NCBI GenBank assembly: GCA_037127315.1 | Contig: JBBBDQ010000401.1 | Span: 124,001 to 188,000, forward strand | Length of the DNA: 64,000 nt | Reading direction: 5' to 3' | Origin: Ascarosepion bandense | Taxonomy: Eukaryota > Mollusca > Cephalopoda > Sepiida > Sepiidae | Shown here: one piece after another, positions 21,157-31,880 of the stretch | How the letters are laid out: each line of letters begins with the position of its first letter | How positions within the stretch are numbered: the stretch's first letter is position 1 | Made by a program: the position numbers and the translations under genes | Notes under the pieces: generated by a model | Told to the model about the DNA's origin: nothing | What the model saw: the letters and a program-made list of their open reading frames with translations, nothing else | The model's database searches: none

Positions 21157-21476
21157 GGATGTGCGTTGTGGTGCAGTGGATATCGGCTCGGAACGACAAA
21201 TCGGGGAATTTCAAATCGGGGAATTTCAAATTCCAGCTGAATTCATTGCATTCACTTACGCGCAAATACCCTTTGGAAATATATTAATCCGTCTCTCACT
21301 TCCAGTTATGGGTTAAATAACAGGATAGATTGGGTTCTATAGCCTTGGCTGGCAACCAGTCTATCGCAGAAAACAATGGCAACCTGCTACGGGATAATCT
21401 TCTGCCCAATCAGTCATATCTCTTTCGAGACATGATTGCCCAAGCGTGTTTCACGTATGGCACTTAACTGACTGAC
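21157..21476 (+). mobile_element. tRNA-derived SINE (family 1), full length
   Basis: Starts GGATGTGCGTTGTGGTGCAG (A-box TGGTGCAGTGG) and ends ACTTAACTGACTGAC. An 11-12-bp piece (GGGGAATTTCAAAT) is duplicated internally near 21207, and the B-box region is degraded to CAAATTCCAGC. Otherwise it matches the family. Confidence 0.9.
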
Positions 21477-21657
21477 GTCTAGCTAATAGTGTGTTTTCTC
21501 ATATTCTCTCTCATTCAGTAATTCTTTGTGTATTAGTGACTTTACTACCTTTCTTGGTTAATTGATTTATTCGTTTTCTACAGATATTAATATTTTAAAA
21601 CCAACATTTTTTTTAGAATTTAAGACTTTGTGAGAAGATGACATTGGTTTAATCTTA

Positions 21658-21914
21658 CTAATTGACCCATACCTGGGTGAGAAAAAAGTGGATTCACAAC
21701 TTTCTAAATATAGCGCGTAATTGCATACAACGAACCCAACTGGAATTGGAACTCGGCTTTCTTATTAACAATTCATTATCCACTGCACCACCCGCAAATC
21801 CAAGCTTGCAGTACCTAATATTTTAAAACGGTTACCTAAATAGGTAATGACTAGGCCAGACGATGCTTAACTTCGGTAATTTTATGAAAACCCATGTTTC
21901 AACGTGATGTTGCC
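21658..21914 (-). mobile_element. Composite 5S-tRNA SINE, old copy
   Basis: On the minus strand a diverged 5S rRNA-like unit (21804-21914: CATCACGTTGAA, CCGAAGTTAAGCATCGTCTG, AGGTACTGCAAGC) is followed directly by a diverged tRNA-derived SINE 5' part (21658-21800: GGTGGTGCAGTGG, AACTGGAATTGGAAC on opposite strand). Same order as at 47413 and 49718. Confidence 0.6.
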
Positions 21915-22260
21915 ATCGGCGAGACATGACTTGAAGTTTCTTCCTTACATTACGACGAGATGCTTCAGATACTGCTCCCATTCTGACTGATTTTGACCGG
22001 TCAATGGACGTCCTTAAGTAGTGAATCTTGTCATGTGACAGGCTCCGAAAGGCATTTTCATTTTCTAGGTGTGAAAAACAATTGGCTGGCATCAGAGATT
22101 AATTTGCTATTTCCTATCCAATTAGCATCCAGAATCTTAGTTTTCACACTGACTTGTGAAATTTGCCTTAGTCTGGTTTTTTCCAAAATGTTTTAAGTCG
22201 TTCTGATGTTTTTTTGCCGGTGTGCAATTTTACCTTTTGTGTTTTAGTTAATTGTTGGGT

Positions 22261-22320
22261 GATATAGGATTTGTATCCTATAATATTATAGGATTTGTAT
22301 CCTATAATATGGAAATAACA
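22261..22320. repeat. Short tandem duplication
   Basis: ATAGGATTTGTATCCTATAA occurs twice in tandem. The unit is itself palindromic (AGGAT...ATCCT). Confidence 0.7.
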
Positions 22321-22375
22321 CTAAGCGTTCGTGGGTTTATGATACACAAGATAGGGATCGGCATTTCTCGGTGTT

Positions 22376-23785
22376 GGTTTTTTTTTTTTTTTTTAATCAT
22401 TTCACCCCGAGCAAGGCAGAAGTGCCACTGATGAGCGGGGGGCTACATAACTGTAAAAAGATTAATTAGAAAAGAGTGAGGAGTACAAACTAGTTAGAAA
22501 GGAGCAAAAGAAACCTGAGAATGCAGATGCGATGACAGATACATAGGCGGAGAGAAAGGGAAGGTTATACGGGGGTGGGAAGAGAGCTAGAGTCCAGTGG
22601 TTAATAGATGAGTATTGACATTGCATTTAAATTTCTGGAGGTTGTAGCCGTCAGGAAAGCAAGAATATGGGAGCGAGTTCCACAGGCGGGAAGTGCGAGA
22701 GAAGAAGCTGCAGGAGTAGAATTGTCGTCTGCATTTGGCTAACCTGACTGTGAATGGGTGGGACCCAGTCGCCAATCTGGTTGCACGAGTAAACACCTGT
22801 TGAGGTGGCACCATTAACTTAAGTTCGTCCGAGCAGAAGCCATGAAAGTATTTATAAAACAGACAAAGGGAGGCCACATTTCGACGGTGGGGAAGTGGCT
22901 GCAGTCGAGCCGCCAGATCAGTACCTATCACATTACAGACTCTCCTTTGGAGCCTGTCGAGAACACTGAGGAGAACGGCAGGGGTGCCTGACCATAAATG
23001 GCAGCAGTACTCCATGCATGGACGGATGGTTGACTTGTATATATGCAGGATGGATTCAAGCGGAAAAAACATCCTGGATCGACATAGTGACCCAACCTTC
23101 TTAGCAGTAGATTTAGCTGTGGATTCAACATAGTGGTTCCATTTGAGGTCTGAGGAGAGGGTAAGGCCGAGGAGGCGTAGTGTGTTGCTCTCAGGGAGAC
23201 TCGCTTGGTCCATGCTTATGGGAGGCAGGAGAGGTTGCCTGTGATGGTTGACAGACAACAGCTTGGTCTTAGACGCATTGAAGTTGACAAGCCACTTTTT
23301 GCCCCAGTTCACCACAGAGTGTAGATCCCGATCAAGGTCAGCAGCGAGATTATGTCTGTCCGCCACGACAGGTTTCTTACTGGTGCGGGAGTATATTGTA
23401 GTGTCATCTGCGTAGATGCCTACTTGGGACTTGATCTCATCTGGGAGGTCGTTGATGAAAATAAGGAAGAGCGTCGGGCCCAGGATAGAGCCCTGGGGGA
23501 CACCAGCATTCGTGCTGTAGGATGAAGAGGCACGCCCATTCAGAACGACCTTCATTTTGCGGTTATTTAAAAAAGATTGGATTAGATCAAGCAGGCGACC
23601 GGTAATACCGTAACCCCGTAGCTTGCATAGGAGGCCAGAGTGCCAAACCCTGTCGAAAGCCTTGGAGATGTCCAGAGCAACCGCGCGAGCCTCGCCAGAC
23701 TCATCAAGGGCCTGGAGCATGTACTCCGTTACGGTTGTTAGCAAGTCGGCCGTGGACCTGGCAAAGTGTGTAACGTTGTATGCAT
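22376..23785 (-). mobile_element. CR1/jockey-like LINE, longest copy in the window
   Basis: Minus-strand element. The 3' tail, reversed at 22376-22445, has the T-run and TCACCCCGAGCAAGGCAG. The ORF spans to 23744 or slightly beyond. At about 23785 an in-frame stop and loss of homology mark the 5' truncation. Confidence 0.9.
22587..23744 (-). CDS. Reverse transcriptase of a CR1/jockey-like LINE (5'-truncated)
   Basis: 385 residues with no internal stop. Reverse-transcriptase motifs in order: LDISKAFDRVW (residues 25-34, motif A with its Asp), a template-grip region ending in GVPQGSILGP (81-90, motif B), and YADDTT (111-116, motif C with the catalytic Asp pair). It continues with thumb-region NLAADLDRDLHSVVNWGKKW and the C-terminal LWNSLPYSCFPDGYNLQKFK. 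Such enzymes copy their own RNA at a nick made by an apurinic-type endonuclease. The endonuclease domain and N-terminal RT motifs are missing here, so the copy is dead although the remaining frame is intact. Frame integrity suggests a fairly young insertion. Confidence 0.9.
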   Translation of the reverse strand: MLTTVTEYMLQALDESGEARAVALDISKAFDRVWHSGLLCKLRGYGITGRLLDLIQSFLNNRKMKVVLNGRASSSYSTNAGVPQGSILGPTLFLIFINDLPDEIKSQVGIYADDTTIYSRTSKKPVVADRHNLAADLDRDLHSVVNWGKKWLVNFNASKTKLLSVNHHRQPLLPPISMDQASLPESNTLRLLGLTLSSDLKWNHYVESTAKSTAKKVGSLCRSRMFFPLESILHIYKSTIRPCMEYCCHLWSGTPAVLLSVLDRLQRRVCNVIGTDLAARLQPLPHRRNVASLCLFYKYFHGFCSDELKLMVPPQQVFTRATRLATGSHPFTVRLAKCRRQFYSCSFFSRTSRLWNSLPYSCFPDGYNLQKFKCNVNTHLLTTGL

Positions 23786-24084
23786 ACAGGGTGCATCAAA
23801 CGTTGGGTGGGGTGGATTTCCCACACCAAAACCAAGTAAAACGTCCACATAAATATATGCCTTAAAGGCTATCGTTGTACATCAACACCACAACTTATAA
23901 AAAATGTTCAAAATATCCTCTGCTGGCGCCTACACACACATGGACCCGTCGGATCATTGACTGACAGGCTCTTTCAAATATACTCACACGGAGTTGAATG
24001 GTTTCCCAGGCCGCCGTGATACTGAAGCGGCTCTACATTCTTAGTGTCTGTTGCATAAACCAATTGTTTTAGGTAGCCTCATAT

Positions 24085-24690
24085 ATTTATATTTTGTGAC
24101 CGTGTTCATAGTTGATATTACTAAATGTTGGCTTTCGCTTTTATATTCATAATGTTTTCATTATTTATAGCCATTTTTACATGCAGATGCGGTTGTTATA
24201 TTTGCATTATCGACGAGTATGTTACAATTGTACATTGTGCGATGTGCGTTGTGGTGCAGTGGAACGACAAATTGGGGTGCCGAGTTCGAATTCCAGTTGA
24301 ATTCCTTGCATTCACTTACGCACAAATACCCTTGGGAAAGATATTAATCCGTTTCCTCCCTTCAGTTATGGGTTAAATAATAAAACAGATTGGGTTCTAT
24401 AGTCTTGGCTGGCAACCAGTCTACCGCAGAATGTAATGGCAACCTACTGCGGGATAATCTTCTGCCCGGTCAGTTATGTCTCTTTCGAGACATGATCGCC
24501 CAAGCGTGTATCACGTATGGCACTTAAGTGACTGATTTACAGTAGAGTTTGGTATGTCTCCAAGTGTATTAAAATGAGACCTTAATAGAGCTATGATGAG
24601 AGAGCTGTAACGTGAGTCTTCTAGCAAAACATGCTGTTGTTTATCCAATATAATTATTTACAAATTTGGATTGATCAGGAGCACAGTCCC
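24085..24690 (+). repeat. Dispersed repeat interrupted by a SINE
   Basis: 24105-24230 and 24540-24690 together match one uninterrupted copy at 27700-27990 (TTCATAGTTGAT, TATGTTACA, AGAGTTTGGTATGTCTCCA, CCAATATAATTATTTA, CAGTYCCTTAAG). The SINE at 24240-24535 sits at the break. Confidence 0.75.
24240..24535 (+). mobile_element. tRNA-derived SINE (family 1), inserted
   Basis: Starts GATGTGCGTTGTGGTGCAG, with the segment between A- and B-box shortened by about 10 bp, and ends ACTTAAGTGACTGA. The empty site is preserved in the paralogous repeat at about 27830. TTACA on both sides may be the target duplication. Confidence 0.9.
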
Positions 24691-24696
24691 TTAAGG

Positions 24697-24724
24697 AACA
24701 CACACACACACACACACACACACA
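24697..24724. repeat. (CA)n microsatellite
   Basis: About 26 bp of CA repeats. Confidence 0.9.
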
Positions 24725-25365
24725 ATGTGGAAGAACAATATAAAAATTTGTATATTTAAAGAACATTTTTAGAGGAGATATGTATGACAAAGAGTAAAAT
24801 CGTAAAATGTTTTCGTGTGACGGTTTTCTTTCCTTAAGATTTAATCGGAGTAGATTTCATTATCTAATTCTCAGAGTCTCTTGTTCATGCTCATGTGCCG
24901 TCCTATCAACCTTGTCTGGTGATGTTCTAAGGGACGAAACGCATCAAACTAAAATTTTCTACTTTTCATACATCTTTTCACATCAACAGTGAAAAATGTT
25001 TCATAAAGTTGTATATATACGTCGTCAGCAGCAGAAGATTAAATTAGTTCTGTTATTACATCGCTGAAATAAAATTTTAGATTTATTCTGTGATAACCGA
25101 ATTGTTCCAAAGTTGGCATCTCCGGCATTCCATTGATTTTCTATATGCAGTGTCCCTTCATGATGTGGGAAATCATGGCTCTCCGTAAGTTTCTCTTTCC
25201 TAAGCCTCTCCACCATCACCACCTCTCAAGCTTCCACCATTCCATTCTAACAAGCTCTTCAGATCGCTGCTCCGTTACCTTCTCCTCTCCTTGGATATGG
25301 CCTGTTAGTGTAAAATTATGTTTCTGGATATTTACCCAAGTCCTCCCCACAAAAGTTGGGATGTG

Positions 25366-25545
25366 ACACGAGGTCGGTTTTCTTAGATGAGCTTATACTC
25401 GGGCAAAAATTCCCCGTAGACCCCGCATAAGCGGGATCGGGTTTCGTCTACTCTTCCCCAGACGAGACTCTACCCTTCGGCAAAGCCTCATCTGGGTTTC
25501 TCTCCATCCAGAGACAAAGATTCCGACAAGGTTGGGCTCAAGTAG
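25366..25545 (-). mobile_element. LTR fragment related to the 13-kb LTR
   Basis: On the minus strand GCCGAAGGGTAGAGTCTCGT, CTGGGGAAGA and GTGTCACATCCC recall the block CCGAAGGGTAGAATCACGAC, GGGGAAAGATAG and GTCACATCTCGCC of the LTR at 13310-13852. GC-rich against its surroundings. Confidence 0.45.
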
Positions 25546-25572
25546 AAATTATGTTTCTGACTATGAGGGTAA

Positions 25573-25766
25573 AGTAGGTTACCATTACTTTCTGCGGTAT
25601 ATACAATGCTTTAGAACCCACTCTGTCCTGTTATTTAACCCATAGCTGAAGGAAAGGAACGGATTAATACCTTTTCCAAGGCTATTTGCGCGTAAGTGAA
25701 TGCAACGAATTCAGTTGAAATTCGAACTCTGCTCTCCGATTTCTCGTTCCACTGCACCACAACATC
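25573..25766 (-). mobile_element. SINE family 1, 3'-truncated
   Basis: Minus-strand copy with head and middle (TTAACCCATAGCTGAAGG, GCGCGTAAGTGAATGCAACG, CACTGCACCACAAC). The 3' third is missing beyond 25573. Confidence 0.8.
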
Positions 25767-26009
25767 ATAAATGTTAACTACAACTCTGCACTCGATTACC
25801 TTGCTAGGAATTTTATTTCTTTCCAACTGAAAGATTTTCATTTGTCGACACTTCGTTTATCAATGGTTTAGCCGTCATATAATCGGCGGTAGTAATCTTT
25901 CCGCGCCACTAAATCAAAGACTTTGGCAAAAATTATCTCGTAAAAAGCAAAAAAAAAAAAGATCTTCTAATATTTTGGTTCGAAATAGTTGACAAACATT
26001 CCATTTATT

Positions 26010-26160
26010 GATCGGAAGTAATAAAACAGATATAGGTGCAATTGAACAAAACGTTTCGGATGAATATTCCCGGAGCAAGTACAACAATGATGAGACTTCG
26101 TTTAAGGGTTGACTAAGTTAATGAACACAGCCAAAACGTTCAAACCACAGGCTGGTTGAT
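26010..26160 (-). repeat. Penelope-like terminal motif region
   Basis: Minus strand TTGCTCCGGGAATATTCATC followed by CGAAACGTTTTG resembles the conserved ends of Penelope-like elements as I know them. No coding part. No CUGAUGA core, so no hammerhead is called. Confidence 0.35.
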
Positions 26161-26415
26161 TACCGGATTTTGTACATAATTATTGACTGTTTGTCATCTG
26201 CTTATTTCTATTCTGATGGAACAAAATAAACGATTGTTCTTCCGTTGTCTTGGTGCGATCGATTTTTTATTTTTTTATTTTCGGCTGCTTCTTTTATTAG
26301 TACAGTGACTTTTCAAAACTAATGAGCTTTATATACTGGCTTTATTATTGATATCCGTAAAATAGAAATAAAAGAAGCAGCAGAACTGTTAGTCTCTCTT
26401 TCTTTCTCTCTTTCA

Positions 26416-26423
<8 letters not shown>

Positions 26424-26505
<82 letters not shown>
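26424..26505. repeat. (CA)n-(TA)n microsatellite
   Basis: CA repeats about 26424-26460, then TA repeats to 26505. It is 40 bp from the hammerhead motif at 26547. Confidence 0.95.
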
Positions 26506-26509
<4 letters not shown>

Positions 26510-26546
26510 ATTTTCGTTAATCTTCGAGATTTCCCTAATATATATT

Positions 26547-26601
26547 GTCATCCGCAGACAGATCTGTTTCGCTGTATCACAGCTCATCAGTACGGTTAGA
26601 C
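26547..26601 (-). ncRNA. Type I hammerhead ribozyme motif (complete)
   Basis: Minus strand, 55 nt. Stem I outer GTC/GAC, small internal loop, inner CCGTA/TGCGG (five pairs, one G-U). Core CTGATGA. Stem II GCTGT/ACAGC with loop GAT. GAA. Stem III ACAGA/TCTGT with no spare loop. Cleavage base C. Every conserved core position is met. The tRNA-like head of the parent SINE is missing here (the neighbouring sequence is a different repeat), so this is a 5'-truncated copy. Confidence 0.8.
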
Positions 26602-26639
26602 TCCGTGTATGTATGTATGTAAGTGTTTAATACTAATGG

Positions 26640-26676
26640 AATTACATTCCACAGTTATTTACTTTTAAAAAGTGCT

Positions 26677-26712
<36 letters not shown>

Positions 26713-26731
26713 CCAAATAAATTAGCCAGTG

Positions 26732-26767
<36 letters not shown>

Positions 26768-26779
26768 AACAGACTGAGA

Positions 26780-26836
<57 letters not shown>

Positions 26837-26845
26837 AACAGACTG

Positions 26846-26915
<70 letters not shown>

Positions 26916-27123
26916 GGAGATTTTTTAAAAATTATATTAAAAATAAAGAAAGTGTGTGTGTGGTTAACAGTAATGGAATTACATTTCACGGTTATTTACT
27001 TTTAAAAAGTGCTCAATACGAAAGTAGAGTCTAGATACATAGTTTTAATTATTATTATTATTATTATTATTATTATAGCATACAGCAACTTGATAGCTAT
27101 AAATTGTTCGTATTTAATAAATC

Positions 27124-27190
<67 letters not shown>
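26640..27190. repeat. Microsatellite block (TA, GATA, ATT, GT)
   Basis: TA 26682-26710, GATA tracts 26733-26767, 26780-26835 and 26848-26914, ATT 27050-27075, GT 27130-27190. The spacers (TTTAAAAAGTGCTCAATA, ACCAAATAAATTAGCCAGT, AAATAAAGAAAGT) recur at 28990-29280, so this is one copy of a duplicated block. Confidence 0.9.
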
Positions 27191-27192
<2 letters not shown>

Positions 27193-27473
27193 CGTTAAAA
27201 ATGATAGACAAGTTGCTATGGATATTTTTTTTATAATTTTTTCATTTGATAATTTTTAAAGTTTTTTATATAATGTTTCATATATAATATCAAGTACATG
27301 ACCCGGCTGCACAGAAAGAAAGTAAGAATATCAACATTCAGGGAAATATAATTTATGTTATGAAGAAAAATTGAAAAATTATATAAAAAAAAACTTGACC
27401 ATACAAGTTTGTCTGATATTTTTTAAAGAAACTTTCATAAACGAGGGATTGCTTCCTACGTACACAATATATA

Positions 27474-27592
27474 TATTTCGTCAAGAATCCCTAGGTGAAT
27501 AGCAAGGGCACCCGACCAGATGTGGCACCAGTATTGAGCACTTTGTAAGTATTTTGGTGGACCTTAAGTAGTTTATAACTACAGGTTCTATT

Positions 27593-27649
<57 letters not shown>

Positions 27650-27650
27650 C
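27474..27650. repeat. Repeat unit with inverted partner at 58577-58735
   Basis: CGTCAAGAATCCCTAGGTGA, ATAGCAAGGGCACCCGACCA, AAGTAGTTTATAACTACAGG and the following (TA)n are found as a near-identical reverse complement 31 kb away. Confidence 0.85.
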
Positions 27651-27699
27651 CGTATTTGGCAGTAATCATTCTTTTATACAGGTTTCATTCATTATTTTC

Positions 27700-27990
27700 T
27701 AAACACAATCATCATTAATGTTCATAGTTGATGCTATTTTGTTTTGTTTTTTTTAATAATAATGCCGCCATTATTTTTAGTCATATTTACATATAGATGA
27801 GGTTATTTTGATTATTAACGGGTATGTTACACATAGAGTTTGGTATGTCTCCATGTGTATTTAAATGAGCCCTAATGGAGCTCTGGTTAGAGAGATGTAA
27901 CCTGAGTCTTCTTGTTAAGCTTGTTGTAGTATACCCAATATAATTATTTAGGAGTTTGGTTTGATCAAATACACAGTTCCTTAAGAGGTA
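27700..27990 (+). repeat. Dispersed repeat, uninterrupted copy
   Basis: Partner of 24085-24690 without the SINE. No coding content. Confidence 0.75.
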
Positions 27991-28309
27991 TGTGAATTCG
28001 TAAATAATATTGCTTCTCTGTAATATGGATCTTGCCGGTGAGTTGCTGACGACGAGGTAAGCAGCTTAGAAGTTTTTATAGTAGATAATTTAATTTTCTT
28101 GTTTTTGTCAACTGGAGTTGTCTATTTATTTATAATATTTCTAAGGAAAAATTCATCCTGCTCATATTTACCACGGTTTTGCATGAAATAGTAATGTTAT
28201 TGTTTCTGTCTACATGTGTAGTGTTGCTATTAGTTACCGTTGAAAGAAATATATATTGTTAGAATGGATTTTTTTTTTTATTAAACCGAGAGATTTTTAT
28301 CACTTGAAA

Positions 28310-28450
28310 TTTTATTACTGCCGGGGAGCGAACATTATTTTTTAATAAAATTTCTCGAATATTCAGACCGGTATAGGAAAATAAATATACTGTTTAATAA
28401 ATGAACCTAATAATCTACCTAAATACGAGCATCCACTAAAATAACGTTTA
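28310..28450. repeat. Dispersed repeat (foldback family)
   Basis: CGAATATTCAGACCGGTATA, ATACTGTTTAATAAA and CGAGCATCCACTAAAATAAC recur with changes at 53060-53170, 58110-58215, 61425-61690 and 62395-62450. Confidence 0.6.
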
Positions 28451-28838
28451 GAGATATGGTTCTGTTAACATTTCGGTCTCTCGCGCGGTGTGACATCATA
28501 GAACCGCATTACAAATTTTCGAACTGCGTCTGATATTCGGTGACTCTTATTGTCACATAGCAATATTTTATGTCAACACATGATAAAATCAACTTTGATG
28601 GTGGATGTCTTTATGCTAACGTTCCTGTACCCTCTCTGAAGATGGCTCGTGTCAACCAAAAGCTTAGAAACAGCATAATAAAAAAATTTCGAAATCTTGG
28701 ACAGTTTTTATCTTTATTTTCACCTGACATTAAAGCCAATATACGATGTTTAGAACGGCTCATGATTAAACATAATAGAAATTCATTATCTTTTATATTT
28801 AACAGTATTTGTTTAGAAAATTATCAGCTGCCTTGATA

Positions 28839-28841
<3 letters not shown>

Positions 28842-28883
<42 letters not shown>

Positions 28884-28917
28884 ATTTCGTTAATCTTCAG
28901 AATATTCCGTAATATAC

Positions 28918-28979
<62 letters not shown>

Positions 28980-29048
28980 TTAATAGTACATTCCACAGCT
29001 ATTTATTTTTAAAACGTGCTCAATACGAAAGTAGAGCCTAGATATATA

Positions 29049-29099
<51 letters not shown>

Positions 29100-29179
29100 G
29101 CATACTGCAACTTGATGAAATATGGTTAATTAGTTGGTTATATTCATATATATATATATAACCAAATAAATTAGCCAGT

Positions 29180-29245
<66 letters not shown>

Positions 29246-29280
29246 TTTTTTAAATTATATTAAAAATAAAGAAAGTCCTT
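28842..29280. repeat. Microsatellite block, second copy
   Basis: TA 28842-28879, GT 28929-28978, ATT 29051-29098, GATA 29182-29245. Spacers match the block at 26640-27190 but in rearranged order. Confidence 0.9.
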
Positions 29281-29689
29281 AAATGAGACAATGAAGTGGG
29301 GTGAAAATTTATTACATTTTAAAATAATTGTGAGTCTGTGAACTCATACACAAATTGTATCAATGTTTTGTTATAGAATACTGGATATGTCAAATGTTTA
29401 AACCGAACATAAGACAGCAGCATAGAAATCAAAAAGCGAAGTGTTGGAAAAATATTAAAACATAATAGTTAATAATAATGTAAAAAAATGACAGAATTTC
29501 CTTAAAGGGTTTCGTAAATAGAAAATAAATCCCAAATAGATGAGAAAGAATATAAGTGAAATTTTAGAAATTTAAGTACTAAATAAAAGATGACAAAATA
29601 TCAGTTAAATAAGTTAAACTTTAAGGTATAGAATTAAAAAAGGGGTACATTTTCAAAATAAGAGCAAACAGTAAATATACTGAGACCAT

Positions 29690-29940
29690 TTTAGATATAT
29701 TTAAGAGTATGGAAAATTCTATGATGGCAGAAATTAGTGATTTCATTAAGTTGGTTCAACAAGCTACCCTTTGGGTATGAATTTTTTCTTGTAAGCAAAG
29801 GAAACATATTTCATGTAACGATTTATATGAAATATTGTTCCTTTGATTACAAGAAAATATTCTAGTTTTAGTTAATATTTTCCATTCAACTGTAGGAGTT
29901 TAATTTGCATCTTTCAATTGCCAGTAGTATTTAGAGAGAG
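29690..29940 (+). repeat. Dispersed repeat with single minisatellite unit and a hairpin
   Basis: Matches 9110-9345. Contains one unit (TTTGCATCTTTCAATTGCCA) at 29905-29940. A near-perfect 30-bp inverted repeat (29787-29817 against 29827-29862) is present here; its second arm is absent in the 9-kb copy. Confidence 0.7.
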
Positions 29941-30306
29941 AGGGGGAATTACTATATTATTGAATGATAGGTTATGCTGATAAAATCGTGTCTTAAAACT
30001 ATTCTTAGTACATCCAATATATTGTTTGGTAAAATTAGGATTTTAAGTAGTGGAGATGGTTGCTTGGAATTTGTAAGGCATTTATCTTGCAGTAGATATA
30101 AGTTAGGGTTATTACAGTTGCAAGAATTAGTGTTATTATTGTTTATAATAAGTTGGTTATGATTAATATCATTATGTTGTTTTAGAATTTTATTATTTTG
30201 TTTTTTATTATCATATTTCGTTACTGATGTTGTTCGTTACCCGAAAGTATTTTCTCCATAGGAATCACTATACAATAGATTAGCCCTTTCCTGGAGTCCA
30301 GATAAT

Positions 30307-30364
30307 TGTTTTTTTTTGTTTTGTTTTTTTGTTTTTTTTGTTTTGTTTTTTTTTTTGTTTTTTT
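30307..30364. repeat. T-rich (TTTTG)n tract
   Basis: Imperfect T/G low-complexity run of about 58 bp. Confidence 0.9.
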
Positions 30365-30759
30365 ACAACAGGAATTGTGCAGAAGTTTATAAACAAAAGC
30401 AATGAAAATCATTAAAGCTAACACAAAAAAATAAACGCAATACTAAGCAGATAAAATATAAACATCTAAAATATAAAATAAAACTTAATTTAATTATTTT
30501 ACTTAGCATTTTATCAGCCTTCTTGGGCGCCATGTTAGCAGGACAACACTTTTATTGATTTACTTGAAAACTGGCGATTTTTTTTATTTGTCAAAGAAAC
30601 AACACTGTTATTATTATGTCATTTTTCATCATCGATTTCTGCTTTGGTCTCACTACCAACCAAGTCTGCGGGGAGACCTAAGGCAGGTCGTGGCGTGTTT
30701 TTCTGACTGTTGTTATGGCTCCATTTCATGTTTTTCTATCTTCCCTATCATCTCCAGCA

Positions 30760-31713
30760 TTACATAGATAAAGTTTTCCTTAGTGTGTGGGCTGTACTTA
30801 ATAAGACAATTTTTTGTATATCTCTTAAGCTGGGGTTTCCAGGGATTCTTTCAATGTGTTGTTTTGTTCCATTTTTTATCATTCCAAGTGCACCTACTAT
30901 CACTGGCACAACTCTTGTTTTCAATTTCCACATTTTTTCTATTTCAATTTCCAGGTCTTTATATTTTGACAGTTTTTCAAATTCCTTGATTGCTATGTTA
31001 CAATCCGCTGGACAAGCCATATCAATTAATAAACAAGTTTTCTCCTTCTGGTTTTTAACAATAATGTCTGGCCTGTTTGCTTCAATTTTTCTGTCTGTGT
31101 AGATGGTGTGATCCCATAGAATGGTTACATCTTCTATTTCTGTAACCGGTGCTGGGTGATGTTCATACCAGTGTTTGCCTACAGCTTTTCCATAATGTTT
31201 GCATATTGCCCAATGTAAATATTGTTCAACTCTATCGTGGCGATTTTTATATTCATTTGGGGTAAGCACGGAACAGCCTGAGATTAGGTGGTCTATTGTT
31301 TCTTGGTGTTTATCACAAAACCTGCATTTTGGATCCATATTATTATGCATAATATTTGCCTGAAAGTTTCTCGTGAAAAGACTTTGGTCTTGTGCTGCAA
31401 GAATAAAGCCTTCAGTTTCAGACTTTAATCCAGATGCACGTAACCATCGATGAGTATTAACTTTGTCAACATTGGATTTATTGACACGTACTGGATATTG
31501 GCCATGCAGAGGTTTGTCTTGCCAGCGCTGTTTCATCTGTTCAAGAGCTTTATCTTTGGCTTTCATTTTCATATTCTTTGCCGCAATAGCCGGCTCTTGG
31601 CTTCCGTTCTGCTTTTCTACAGAATCTACTAACTGTAAATCTTGTTTGAATTTACTGCCTTCTTTTATTATTGAATATTTTTGCAGATTAGATCCGCACG
31701 TCAGGAATAACAT
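30760..31713 (-). CDS. R2/NeSL-type LINE C-terminus: CCHC knuckle and restriction-like endonuclease
   Basis: 317 residues with no stop. A region with MKQRWQDKPLHGQYPVRV and HRWLRASGLKSETEGFI (residues 59-106) precedes a zinc knuckle C130-x2-C133-x8-H142-x4-C147. Then a PD-(D/E)xK-like nuclease: RPDIIV (214-219, Asp216), LLIDMACP (228-235, Asp231), and a lysine/glutamate-rich helix EFEKLSKYKDLEIEI (244-258). This order is the C-terminus of site-specific LINEs (R2, NeSL, Dong classes), where the nuclease nicks the target to start reverse transcription. The RT domain is absent upstream: at about 31750 a Penelope-like repeat begins. The frame is intact although the element is truncated, so it is fairly young or the frame is kept by chance. 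Confidence 0.75.
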   Translation of the reverse strand: MLFLTCGSNLQKYSIIKEGSKFKQDLQLVDSVEKQNGSQEPAIAAKNMKMKAKDKALEQMKQRWQDKPLHGQYPVRVNKSNVDKVNTHRWLRASGLKSETEGFILAAQDQSLFTRNFQANIMHNNMDPKCRFCDKHQETIDHLISGCSVLTPNEYKNRHDRVEQYLHWAICKHYGKAVGKHWYEHHPAPVTEIEDVTILWDHTIYTDRKIEANRPDIIVKNQKEKTCLLIDMACPADCNIAIKEFEKLSKYKDLEIEIEKMWKLKTRVVPVIVGALGMIKNGTKQHIERIPGNPSLRDIQKIVLLSTAHTLRKTLSM

Positions 31714-31759
31714 TGATATTATCTCTAATCTGTGTGTGTATAATGAACAAAAGGATTCC

Positions 31760-31880
31760 TAGCACCTGAAAAAGGCCGGAGCGTACAACGTCGTAAATAT
31801 GGCAGTAAAGATGAGGACAATAGTCCGAACAATGTAAATAGTCTAAATACTACTTCATCTCAGAATATCAACAAGTACTA
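31760..31880 (+). repeat. Penelope-like repeat fragment
   Basis: CACCTGAAAAAGGCCGGAGC, GTACAACGTCGTAAATATGG and AGATGAGGACAATAGTCCGA match 54943-55021 and 576-700. Confidence 0.6.

Noticed and set aside
21093..21316. Short protein over SINE sequence
   Set aside because: Frame reads through SINE family 1; similar frames occur in other SINE copies (24125, 49568, 53983).
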